Shown piece by piece: positions 43,312 to 54,137 of a DNA stretch of 64,000 nt. The position numbers and the translations under genes are program-made. The DNA is from Spinacia oleracea (taxonomy: Eukaryota; Streptophyta; Magnoliopsida; Caryophyllales; Amaranthaceae), in assembly GCF_020520425.1 (NCBI RefSeq), contig NC_079488.1:23500247-23564246 (forward strand). Direction: 5' to 3'. The notes beneath the pieces are model-generated. The model had not been told where the DNA came from. It saw only the letters and a list, made by a program, of their open reading frames with translations, and searched no databases. The number at the start of each line of letters is the position of its first letter. The first letter of the stretch is position 1.

Positions 43312-46300
43312 GGCACCGGTTCCGGATGAGGAACACGTTGATAACGATTTTGGTATTGATTACGGAACGGAAGATGATGATTATGATGAGGAACTTGATA
43401 CCGGAGATGATTTGGACGAGGAAGTTTTCATGGGTAATGATGATGACCTTAATGATAGTAATGATGAAGATGTCATGGGCAATGGTGATGACCTTAATGA
43501 TAGTAATGATGAAGATGTTGGTGAAGATGTTGGTGTGGATATGGATGATGTGGTTATTGGAGAAGATGCACGTGGCGACGAAGGCAATCCATCTGCAGGA
43601 GAGGGTGTAGGTAGTGGGTTGGATGGAAAAAATTCTGGAGTGTATACGACCCCTACAAGGATGAAACAAGGTCCTGCTCTAGCCACCCCTGTTGTTGGAA
43701 TGTCCTTTTCTAATTGGGAAGCTTTGAATAACTACTACCGTTCATATGGAGAACAACAAGGATTTGGCGTAGTCTGTGTAGGTGGCAAAACTTGTCCTAA
43801 AGAGAAAAGAGAGGAAAATGGAAAATAAAACTCCCTAAGGAGCTATGTGTGGAGATGTGAGTGTTATGGAAGAACCAACTACAGGCGTTTGGTGAATGGG
43901 AAAAAAGTAACTCTAACTGAGGATCCACTTGTTAAGAAGAAGTCAAAAAAGTGTAATTGCCCTGTTATGTTGTATGCTGCTCGTGACATGGTTAATAGTT
44001 GGGTGGTGAAGAATGTGGTAAATGAGCACTTGAACCACAATCCGACGCCTACGAAGTCTACACATATATCGGCGTTCAGGGTGAAGAAATTAACAGATAC
44101 AATTATAAATCAGATTGTAAACGATCATGATTCAGGGGCGCCTGTTGCACAGATTTACAACAACCTAGCTGGTAGACGTAATGGGTGGAGAATATTGGTT
44201 TTACCAAGAAAGATATGCATAATCTTCTGAATAAGAGGATGCGATTGAGGCTTAGAGACGGAGATGCCACAGCGATGATAAACTACTTAGATAAAGTGAC
44301 CCAAGATAACCAAAAAATTTCCCATCTTCACCGTTTAGATAAAACAGGGAAGTTGCAGGACGTCATGTGGGTTGATGCTCGAAATAGAGCGGCGTATCAG
44401 TATTTTGGGGATGTGGTTTGCTTTGACTCGACGTACTTGACGAATAAGTATGAGTTACCGTTTTCGAACTTTGTTGGGGTAAATCACCATGGGCAGACCA
44501 TATTGTTAGGATGTGCTTTATTGTCCCATGAAGATGCAGAGACATTTGTGTGGCTGTTTCGGTCGTGGTTGTCTTGTATGGGTGGAAAAGCGCCGGCAGC
44601 AATGATGACTGACCAAGATGCTGCAATGAGGAAGGCGATTCGAATAGCAATGCCAATGCCACAAACCCGACATCGCTGGTGCATGTGGCACATTATGCAG
44701 AAGTTTAGCCGGAAACTTGGATCGTTGACTGAATACCCTCAAATTAAAGTCGCCTTACAGAACGTCATATACAATAGTTTAACTCCTGAAGAGTTTGAGG
44801 AGGACTGGGTTGTTGTCATAAAAACATTTGAACTGGACACAAAGAAGGAGACAAAGCAATGCTATAAGTGGCTAGAAGGTATGTTTGTCTTTCATAAGTT
44901 TCAACACTGTGAATGTCTTGAATCCTTATCTCTATAATATAGTTGTACCAAACCACAATATTTGACTTGTATTAATGTGTACTAAATTACTTTATATGTA
45001 TTGTTTAGTACATATATGTGTGTGTGTGTTTCTCCATGAATAGTTGAAGTTGGTACATTGAAACATCAGAACAGGCTATGATGTCCATATTCATCTTTCC
45101 ATATTCATCTTTCTCATTCATATTGCAGGTTTGTACAACCAGGGAGAAATGTGGATTCCGGCTTATGTTAAACATATATTTAGGGCAGGTATGCAGACGA
45201 CCCAAAGGGTGGAAAGCATCAATAGTTTTTTAGACAGATACCTGAAGAAGAACACGAGGTTGTATCAGTTTGCTCCTAGATATTGTAAGGCAATGGAAAG
45301 TAGGGCAAAAGATGAAAGAGCTGCGGATGTAAACTGTAGTCGTTTCACAAGACCGTTAGTGGGGGAGTTTGCCGTGGAAAGGAAATTTCAGAAAATATAC
45401 ACAGATGCCAAGTTTGTTGAAGTTCAGCTCCAGTGCACGCGTGTTTGTTATGTTTCCCCCATTTGTTCCAAAGTTTTATCTGATTTGGAGGTGGAGCACA
45501 CATTATCAGACAAAGTTTGGGTTTGGTCCAAGTTTCTCAGAAAGGAAATATCCTTGTCTGGCCGAAAGCGTACATATGTTGTAGTGTTCAACAAACAAAC
45601 TTTAGTTGCGAAATGTGATTGCAAACATTTCGAGTGCTATGACATTGTGTGCATGCATATAATAAAGGTGTTGGACGTTGAGAATGTGGAAACAGTACCT
45701 GCCGCTTATATTGTGGATCGTTGGAGGAAAGATATCCAACGTAAACACTCCCTTGTGAAGGTTTCATATCATGATCCCGAGAAAACGGAGAAAGTAATGC
45801 GTTACGACAAAATTATGAATGTCGTAGAACCTGTTGCGATGCGTGGTTCCCTGACAGAGCAAAAATTGGACATTGTTATTGAGATGATTCAGAATATTGT
45901 GCTACGTTTGGACGAGAGCAATGTACTTACATAAATGAAAAATTAATATATATACATCAATTTTTTTTTGGAAGGGAGAAGTTAAAAAAAAAACACATGC
46001 AATCATCAAAGTTTAGGGGGACTTACCAACAAAAATAACACACAACCACCAGTCCCAGCAGCATAACTCTGAACTGCTAGCTTCCGTTGGCATGTGATCG
46101 CGTAGTCTAGCAGCCATTTATGACAAAAATCACACCAGTTATACTGATCTGCGTCCTTCGCAACGCATACAGCACCCAGCAGTTTCGTCGACATGTTTGC
46201 ACCATCAGTAGAAGGACAAAGTGTAATACCTCGTATTTTTATAATATTTATAAGTATATTTTATTATATTTATAAAGCATTTACGATTAATTAGTATTTA

Positions 46301-46573
46301 AATAATATTTAAATGTATTTTATTTAATGTATTTTAATTAATTAGAATATTTATTATTTTAATTAATTACGAAACGAATTTAATTCTTGAGTCGGGAAAT
46401 TAAATGGGTTGCAAATGATTTTTAAGGCTTCGGGTTTTAAATAAAAAGTCCAATTCGTTTTATTAAACGAGCCCAATCAAAAGAATTTTATTCCAAGCTC
46501 TTGGCTAGCCCAATCATTAATTGCTAAGCCCAAACCTAATTCCCTAAGCCTAGCCCATTAAAAATAAGGAGCC

Positions 46574-46581
46574 TATAAATA
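46574..46581 (+). promoter_or_regulatory. TATA box in the large solo LTR
   Basis: TATAAATA in the context GAGCCTATAAATAGGACTC, about 350 bases into the LTR. It is the strongest TATA match in the LTR and precedes the GC-rich transcribed-looking region. Confidence 0.6.
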
Positions 46582-47067
46582 GGACTCCTCATCATTAATT
46601 GAACCCCCTAAATCTCATAAACCCTCTCTTTTGCTTTGCTTTCCCATCACTCCAACTCCCTCTCCTCTCTCTCGTCCGCACGCCCGCACGCACGCAGCCC
46701 CGTGCTCGTGCCTTCGTGCTGCTGTGCCCTCGTGCTACTCGGCCTCACGCCCCACCGCGCGCTGCCCTGTGCCTTCGAGTGTTGTCGCGCCCAGCGCTGC
46801 ACTCCCTCTCGCTCTCTCGCTCTCTCCTTCGCGCCCAGCCTCCCTCGCCCTCGCGCGCCAGCGCCCACACTCCCTCTCGTCTCTCGTCTCTCGCCCGCAG
46901 CCCGCAGCGAGCCTTCGTGCCTGCGCTGCTGCTGTGCCTTGTTGTTGCTCGTGTGCTCAGCGCACACCCCCGCTCTCTCTCCCCTCCTCTCGCGCGCGCG
47001 CCCCAGCGTGCCGTGTACCCTGTCCCGTGCGCAAGCGCTGCTACGTCCCTTCGTCCCTGCGCGCACA

Positions 47068-47108
<41 letters not shown>
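47068..47108. repeat. (TG)n microsatellite
   Basis: About 20 uninterrupted GT/TG units inside the solo LTR. Confidence 0.95.
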
Positions 47109-47109
<1 letters not shown>

Positions 47110-50100
47110 GTTCGTGTTCGCAATTCAATTCCTTTTCGCCCAATCACTCAAATTCGTGGTTGTTCCGTGCTATAGGCCGGATTGGTATAATTCTCTTTTT
47201 TCTTACCTATTCTATTTAAATTCCGTATTTTAAATTATAATATTAATATTGTTTTGAGTAATTAAAATGCTGGGAACCGGTTATGAATACCGTGGCTTGA
47301 GGATTTGCGTGTTGTGATTCATTAGGTTTGTTTTAATTATTAAAGGATGAATTTTCAGATTTGTTTATTGAATAAAGCATTGATTTTTATGATAATAAAC
47401 TAGTTTTATTGGGATTTTCAAGTTAGGATTTTAACCTAGACCTAATGAGTCAATTGATTAGCATAATTAGGTGATGATTTTAATTATGATAATCAATTAT
47501 ATTTTCAGATTTGAATAAAGGCTTAAAGTGTTGATTTTTATTGATTTTAAAGGCGAAAAAATTATGTTTTTGTACTAGGGATTGATTTTGCAAATTGAGA
47601 CGATTATATTATTGAAAAACGATTGAATTCTAAAGTTTAAAGGAGGTTTTAAATTTTATAAAGTTGCTGGAAATTTAATGAACATGGAAATAATTTAAGT
47701 TTCATTATTTTGATGATAGGAGGTGATTTCTAGTTGAGTGCTCGTTATTGCAAAGTGGCCCCTACGCTTAGGTATTCAAGGTACGTACAAGTTTAGGGCG
47801 ACCACACCTTTTGTCAATGACATTACATGATTGTTGATGATGTGAATTATATTACGTGGAATCATATTTATTTTGGTGAACGAGCATGTGATTTGTGATG
47901 TTGGATTTATTGGATTAATTGTTGAACAAGCATGTTTGAATTATTATGAGTATGGATTTCATTGTCAATCATGTTGTTCAATATTTATGCATGTATGGTT
48001 TGTTTCACATGCAAGGGATGGATTATTTATTTGTATGCTATTGTACGGGATGTCTAGCATACTTTGAGCCAATTATTCGTACCTCGTTGTACTATTTATT
48101 TTACCACATGTGAAGGGTTAGCTCACGTAAGTCACCGCACATGTAGGGTTCAGTTGGGAATATTATGTATGAAATGAATTAGGATTTGTCGTGCAAGGGC
48201 ACAACCCTCATGTTAATGTGCATGATGTGGAGTCTCACTTTGGTGAGGAGGAACATGGTAGTAATTTCACAAGTGTCTTGCCTTGTTGATCACAAGTCCT
48301 AAAGCATTTAAAATAAGATTGTTTTGGTTGTTGTTTATTAATTGTATGTGTGCATGTTGGTGAGTCTTGAGTTCGCCTTTAATAAAATATTAATAAACGT
48401 AAAGTGCAACCAGAACAAGCTTCAAATCTCTTGGAACGTATATACCTTGAGTATGAACAATGGGGGGGAGTCTTCCCGGAAAGCTCGTACTCCTACTAAT
48501 GATACAAGACGTGGTTTCATTTATAATATGCGCAGGAATTCCGTCGGTATGGTCCGACACTCGGTATGGTCCGAATTTATTATTTATTACTTGGTGTATG
48601 GTTGGCTCCCATCACCTTTTTCCTTTATGGAATATTCTTTCGGCCCGTTCGAAGCTTATTCTAATTAAACTGTGAGTAAAGAGTCGAGTCTTGTATTCAT
48701 GATTTGTTTTTTAATTATTATATGGCTTTTGCATGTTGATTAGTACTTAGTGAGTGATGCATGTTTTAGTTTCATTTCACTTTATTATTGTAAGTACTCA
48801 GCTTTTGCTGACTACGTGCTTTGTGTGTTTTGGTCATGGCCTTTGCCTTAATGACCCTATGATGATCTATCATTTGCACTTGCATTGATGGGGAGTAGAA
48901 TAATATAGCAGGTTGGTAGATCGGAATCATGTGGCTTGGGATGATCGAGAGAGTTGCATGTTTTCGTATTTTGAACTATTTAATAATACTTTAATTATGT
49001 TTGAAATGTTTGAACTATTTATGTTTTGGGTTTTGGGCCATTATGGTTCCAAATTGTAGGAGGCCTCGATATTTCATTAATTATGTTTTTTAAAAGTTAG
49101 TTGACATTAAATTCCGCTGCGTAATTCTAGTAATAGCCTTAACCGTTATCACGGTGGCGGTAATACTTTAGTAATTCCTTTATTTTAAGTTGGAAAATGA
49201 TTTTATAAAAGCAAGGAATTATTAGGGTGTTACACAAAGAATCTGTCCCATAAGCACAATCATGAAGTTCTCCATGAACTCAGTCCTTTGACGTTGATTT
49301 GTCAGCGGCATAATCTTGCCCTCCTTGTCCAAGGGACCTTGCAACACGCGGGTTGCATTTGATATCAGTACAGTGGTCTTGTTGTTTGAAGGGTTTTTCT
49401 CGCCATACTTGACTGCATAAGCTAGAGCTCTCCCAGGCGGAAAATCGGAATCCTTTTCAGGAACAGCAAGCCCGTTGTTCTTCAATCCGAATACAAATTC
49501 CCAATGGGCAGGTGTGATCGGCAACACATGCCCGTCACCACCTACAAGATAACTGTTGACTCCATCCAACCTGGTCATCAACCAATAACAAAGCTGCCTC
49601 AGGAGCTTGGAAATTTTCAATTCCAACAATCCTCTGAACCCCATTCTATGCACACAAGCTCGTCTAGTCTCATCAAATCCAGCAATGATCTTTGAGAAAG
49701 CATCAGTGCGACATATAACACTTGGTTGCTAGAAACATGTAAAAAAAGTATAAACATGGATGTCATTCAAGTTATAAAACGTCTAAATAAGTATATACAT
49801 GGATGTTCAAGTTATAAAACGTCTAACCAAGATAATCACAACGTATAACATAATTAACATATACCTTGCGGCCACAATTAGCTCTTTGGGTGGCAAGTAC
49901 GACATCATGACACTTGGCATATTCACCCCTAGACATTGGGTGCTGGGGGATTGGAACCTGAACAAAGGGTACAAGGGTACAACAACAAATTGGTTAATAT
50001 AATAGTGACACAACTATAGTAATAGTAAAAATATCAATCATGTCATACCCGTAGAAAAACCCTCCTTTTCTTTCCTCTCTTGGTTAGTCCCTTCTCTTTA

Positions 50101-50951
50101 AGAGGGGACTTTCCTTTTCTACGCTCTTTATCCTTCAGCAACAACTTCTTCTTCAGCAACAACTTCTTCTTCACAGCCTTCCCCTCCTCTTCATCATCAT
50201 CACTTTCCCCCCGACGCCTCTTCCTAATCACCTTCACATGTTTCTTCTTCAACCCAGGTTCTTCATCTTCTGGATACCGACGGCGGACATTCTGGCCTGG
50301 ATGGTTCAAAACCTTCTTCATCCGTTTATGGACTTCAGCTTCTTCATCTTCCTCGTCATCCTCTTCATCATAAATTTCTTCATCCTCCTCTACATAAGCT
50401 GCACTCCTGCTTTTAGGATTACCGTATTTCCTAATGTGCTTTTTCATCTTTGGCTTACCACCAAAATCCTCTTGACGACGTTCATCATATAATTCGTCAT
50501 CCTCCTCTACATCATCAGCAACACGCCTGCCTTTAGCATTAGGCTTTTTCCCGGCCTGCTTTTTCACCTTACACTTACCACCAACATCATCTTCATCAGA
50601 AATAAAATCCACTTCATCATATTCTTCATCTTCTACTTCTTCCTCCTCCTCTTCATATGGTGTATCTTCACTATCATCCCCTGACACAGAGGCGTCTTCC
50701 TCGTAATCTTCATCATCTTCTTCAATTACAGGTTTCGTATACTTCTTACGCATACTAGTGCAGGGTACCTGGGAAGGATTTTCCTTACCAACTTCATTCA
50801 TTGAAAATTTCTGCTTTACGGAAATAATAGTGATGATTAAGTAATACAAAATTTATATTGGATCAAATTTAAGAACGATGACATTAATCCACTATTAACA
50901 ACACTCACCCATTGCTTATTTGATCCGGTATGACCCTTTTTGAAGACCATC

Positions 50952-52061
50952 CTGAAATTACAAGGGCCATCAAAGTGTGTTCAGAATACTTATCCTACAA
51001 CAATTTGTTCAGATTACTCACTCAAAGTAAAAGTAATTCAATTCCTTTAAAACCCAATAAAATATTTATCCTACAACAATTTGTTCAGAATACTACCAAA
51101 CTAACAATAACTACTGGGTTTGAACCTTTAAGAAAACAAAAGAATACCAACCAAATAAGACACTAACTACATCAGAATACCATACTAAGAAACAACATAT
51201 GAGAAATTAACCAACACAATTCCCCTTCATGAATTTTGCAACCTGTCTATATATTTTAAGTCTTACCAAGATAAATTTTCCTCAATTTAAACAATTTCAA
51301 AAAGGGTTGTTCACAAATTCACAAACCCAACAAGAAAGGTGGTTCATTTAATACAGAGATAATTCCGAAAAACACCAAGATAATTACTACTCATTCTTAG
51401 TAATAAACCCTAATTCCGATAAAACTAACAAATTCACAAACCCAACAAGAAAGGTGGTTCATTTAATATAATTTAACATGCATTTACACATCAAACATTA
51501 ATACCAGAAATCAAATAAAGTTACAACCCTAATTACATCGTTAAAGAATTCCCCTAATCACGAAGATAACAAAATTCAAAACAACCTCAAATTTAACACA
51601 CAAACTATCAAAGATAATTTAAAGCTCTAATCTTTACCTGTACTTTAACACAGAAACGAACTTCCTCCGTCTCAACCCAGAAAATCAGTTGGCAATTTTC
51701 ACTTTCCTAAAAAGCGTCTTCTGCAACCCGAATTTATAGTGAAGTAGCGGCAGTTATCGGCGGTTAAGCGACCGAGTGGGTGGTTATTTTGTGAGAAATA
51801 GAAGAGGGAGGTTACCGATTTTGGAGGGAGAGCAAACGAGCGGGAGCGGAACAGGTGAAGAACTCAAATGAACTGGTAAGTTTCTGGATAGAGAGTGCAA
51901 AATTAAGTGTACATTTATTCCAAATTTACAGCTGCATTAATTTATTACACATTAAATTTAAAGGTAAAACAAAATAAATTTCGAATTTTGAATTCAAAAC
52001 CAGAATTGTAGTGAGAGAATCTATATAATCCTAACACTTTAAAACATGTAAACTTGGAGTT
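50952..52061. other. 5' region of the minus-strand gene, no other gene seen
   Basis: AT-rich sequence. A possible untranslated first exon of the minus-strand gene lies around 51640-51720, with a donor-like GTACAG/GTAAAG on that strand. Words such as AACCCAACAAGAAAGGTGGT are repeated (51325-51352, 51438-51465). Nothing else is supported. Confidence 0.4.
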
Positions 52062-52105
52062 ACTATTGCAGCAATAGTAAGGAATAATCAATTGCCCTTT
52101 AACAA

Positions 52106-54070
52106 ATGCTCTCAACCAAAATGCTCTCAACCAAAATCCCCTCTGAAGGAAATCCTAGCGAAAAACAAAACTCCAATGAAGAAAAGGACCAAATTATGCG
52201 ATCAAACAAGAAACCTAAAAGAAAAATTACACACTTAATCTTTGATCGAAACAGAAACAATGATGAACAGATGGTTGACGCATCTGAAATCCCCACAATA
52301 CAAATGGGCTCAGAAGTATAAACGCAAAGACTAGGATCCCCAGTTGAACAGCGAACCCCCCCACCATCCTTCAGAGATATGTTACAAGGGGATCATAATC
52401 ACATCTCCAGGGATGCAAATTCCATGATGTTACAACAAGAAGAGGAGGATGATGATGTCTCTGACGATGACACTTTACCTGAAGATTTCGAACAAGATGA
52501 AAGATGCCCTGCTATACTCCTGTCAAAGGAAGAGAAAGAGAGAATGAGGAAACCATGGAGGAATTCCTTAATTATCAAGATGTTCGATGGCAACTTAGGA
52601 TACATGGGGCTCATGAGAAGACTGAAAAAGAAATGGAGCATCAAAGGAGAACTATCTTTAACAGATATAGGATGCAAATACTTCATTGCTCGATTTACCA
52701 ATAGAGCAGACTATAACTTTGTGCTCACACAAGGGCCATGGATGTTGGATGATAATTATCTCACTATCAGAAAATGGGTTCCCAACTTCGTTCCAGACGA
52801 GAGCCCAATCAAGGTACTCACTGCGTGGGTTCGGATCCCAAAGCTTGCTGTCGAGTACTTCGACATCACCTTCTTGAATAAAATAGGATCAAAGATTGGC
52901 AAGGTTCTGCGAGTGGACAAAAACACAGCGCAAGCGGAACGTGGTCAACTCACGAGAATTAGTGTGGAAATCGATTTAACCAAACCACTCCTTTCTAAAT
53001 CCTGGCTGAAAGGAAAGATTTGGAGGGTGCAATATGAGGGAATTCGAATGGTTTGCTTCAAATGTGGAAGAACTGGGCACAATGAAGAAGACTGTCCCAC
53101 ATTTAATTCGAACATCCCTGATGATTTAATGGTGCTCAATGATAAACTGGAGAACATTTCCATAGAGAAAAATGCAAGGCCAACTGCTAGGCCAGAAGAG
53201 GAAGAGAATTTCGGGTCATGGATGCTAGTAAAAAAACCAATCAGAAAACGAAGTCCCCGGACTGAAAAGAATGATCAGACTGCCGGAAAAACTGTTCCGG
53301 CGAATTACAAGTCAACTGTGAATCCTGGTCAAAGCGGCGAAAAATCAGGACGAAAAACTGCTGTCAATGGAGGCGATAAAAGAGGAGCAGGTTCAAGATA
53401 TGCGGCTCTTGATACGGAAGATAATAGGGAAGAAGTAATAAATCAGGAGCATATCTTGGAAAAAAGGCAGGTACATACTGAAAATTCCATAATTGAGGAA
53501 GAGTCCTTCCATACAGTGGACTTAGGGGAGACCTCTCAACAGAGGAATATTGTTTTGCCTAGTACTTCCCCCTTCAATTTAGGAGTAAATCTCGTGAACC
53601 AAAAGATCCCTTCCACAAGCAAAACTGTATTCAAGACTTATCAGGAAAAAAAGAAGATCTCTCCCAAAAATAAATCCAAACCCCTAATCGAAATTGATGT
53701 TAATACTCCAAGGCCGCCCTTTGAACCTAATCTCCTTAATGCGGTTCATGGTAAAGAAAACAATCTAATTGTTTTTAAAGCAAACGCACAAGCCAACACA
53801 AAGCACACTCCCATTGACATTGATCACCCAAGCAATCCAGTAAGCCTGAATAACCATGACCACCACATACAACAGCTATCCCAATCTCCTAGATGTAACA
53901 AAACTCAACATCCCCACAGAGAAGACCCTATTTCTGAACCACATGATGGAGAAACCTTACATCTACAGGACAAACCCCCTGATTCATGTCTTGGAAGTGA
54001 GAATCGATTCGTGGCTGGAACCGATCTCATCCCCTCCGGAGCTGGTAATGACATTACTACCTCCGAATGA
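52106..54070 (+). pseudogene. LINE ORF1 (nucleic-acid-binding protein) with one early stop
   Basis: The frame opens at 52106, has TAA at 52319-52321 and continues in the same frame to TGA at 54068-54070. After the stop come the Pro-rich PVEQRTPPPSFRDML, an acidic stretch (QEEEDDDVSDDDTLPED), a DUF4283-like region (about 52560-53010, GPWMLDDNYLTIRKW), and a CCHC knuckle, CFKCGRTGHNEEDC (about 53054-53095). The final third is Lys/Ser/Pro-rich and low in structure. ORF1 proteins of plant LINEs bind their own RNA. An internal Met at 52379 could start a shortened protein of 563 residues. Confidence 0.85.
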
Positions 54071-54137
54071 AGTTCAACGCTTAATGCGGTTTATAAGTGC
54101 AGCATACATGACCACTCTCCCTTCAATACCAGTTTCT

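Larger units (their letters stand above)
41642..45934 (+). pseudogene. FAR1/FHY3-type (MULE transposase-related) gene, broken
   Basis: Family members are transcription factors derived from Mutator transposases, or transposases themselves. Exon 1: 41642-41695 (MDKDAAVGGKRRRLQLEQ). Exon 2 starts 42248; a frameshift lies near 42380, an 825-bp insert at 42487-43311, an in-frame TAA at 43826-43828, and another frameshift near 44180. The intron 44879-45128 is GT/AG, phase 1. Domains: acidic repeat region (43320-43600, with a 45-bp tandem duplication), FAR1-type zinc DNA-binding domain (about 43700-44090), transposase core (CFDSTYL at about 44420, TDQDAAM at about 44608), and SWIM zinc finger CDCKHFECYDIVCMH (about 45616-45660). 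The second half is open to its stop, so decay is mainly N-terminal. It faces the minus-strand gene at 46027-50951 tail to tail. Confidence 0.85.
46222..49234 (+). mobile_element. Large solo LTR, 3,013 bp, probably Ty3/gypsy
   Basis: It begins TGTAATACCTCG and ends GGTGTTACA, with a perfect 5-bp duplication CAAAG (46217-46221, 49235-49239). No PBS, purine tract or gene lies inside. A TATAAATA box (46574-46581), followed by a CT/GC-rich stretch with a TG microsatellite, looks like a promoter and transcribed leader reading plus. The length and the TGTAATACC start are like LTRs of plant chromovirus-type gypsy elements, but family placement is from memory. Open frames of up to 206 residues at 46599-47233 are low-complexity Pro/Arg/Ala/Ser translations of the GC-rich leader, not genes. 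Confidence 0.88.
46027..50951 (-). pseudogene. Acidic/basic protein gene with Ulp1-type N-terminal region, split by a solo LTR
   Basis: Four coding exons on the minus strand join in frame with GT/AG borders: 50909-50950 (ATG at 50950), 50049-50810, 49865-49957, and 46027-49728, the last one cut by the LTR at 46222-49234. Without the LTR the exon stays in frame. The first 270 residues alternate acidic runs (EDDEDYEED, EEEEEEVEDEEYDE) and Lys/Arg runs (KKKLLLKKKLLLKDKE), which suggests a nuclear protein. The last exon (HRMGFRGLLELKISKL, WLMTRLDGVNSYLVGGDG) resembles, from memory, the N-terminal part of plant Ulp1-protease-family proteins often carried by Mutator-like elements. The C48 protease end is absent: after the donor at 46026 the gene runs into the tail of the FAR1-type gene. 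Confidence 0.65.

Noticed and set aside
43292-43686. Minus-strand frames opposite the acidic region of the FAR1-type gene
   Set aside because: Shadows of GAT/GAA-rich coding sequence, giving Ser/Ile/Thr-rich low-complexity products.
46599-47233. Overlapping frames of 130-206 residues on both strands
   Set aside because: They are Pro/Arg/Ser/Ala or Thr/His-rich translations of the CT- and GC-rich leader and TG microsatellite within a solo LTR.
41060-51900. A complete Mutator-like element around the two convergent genes
   Set aside because: I compared the sequence near 41.1-41.4 kb with the reverse of 51.7-51.95 kb and found no matching inverted ends, so it is kept only as a hypothesis.
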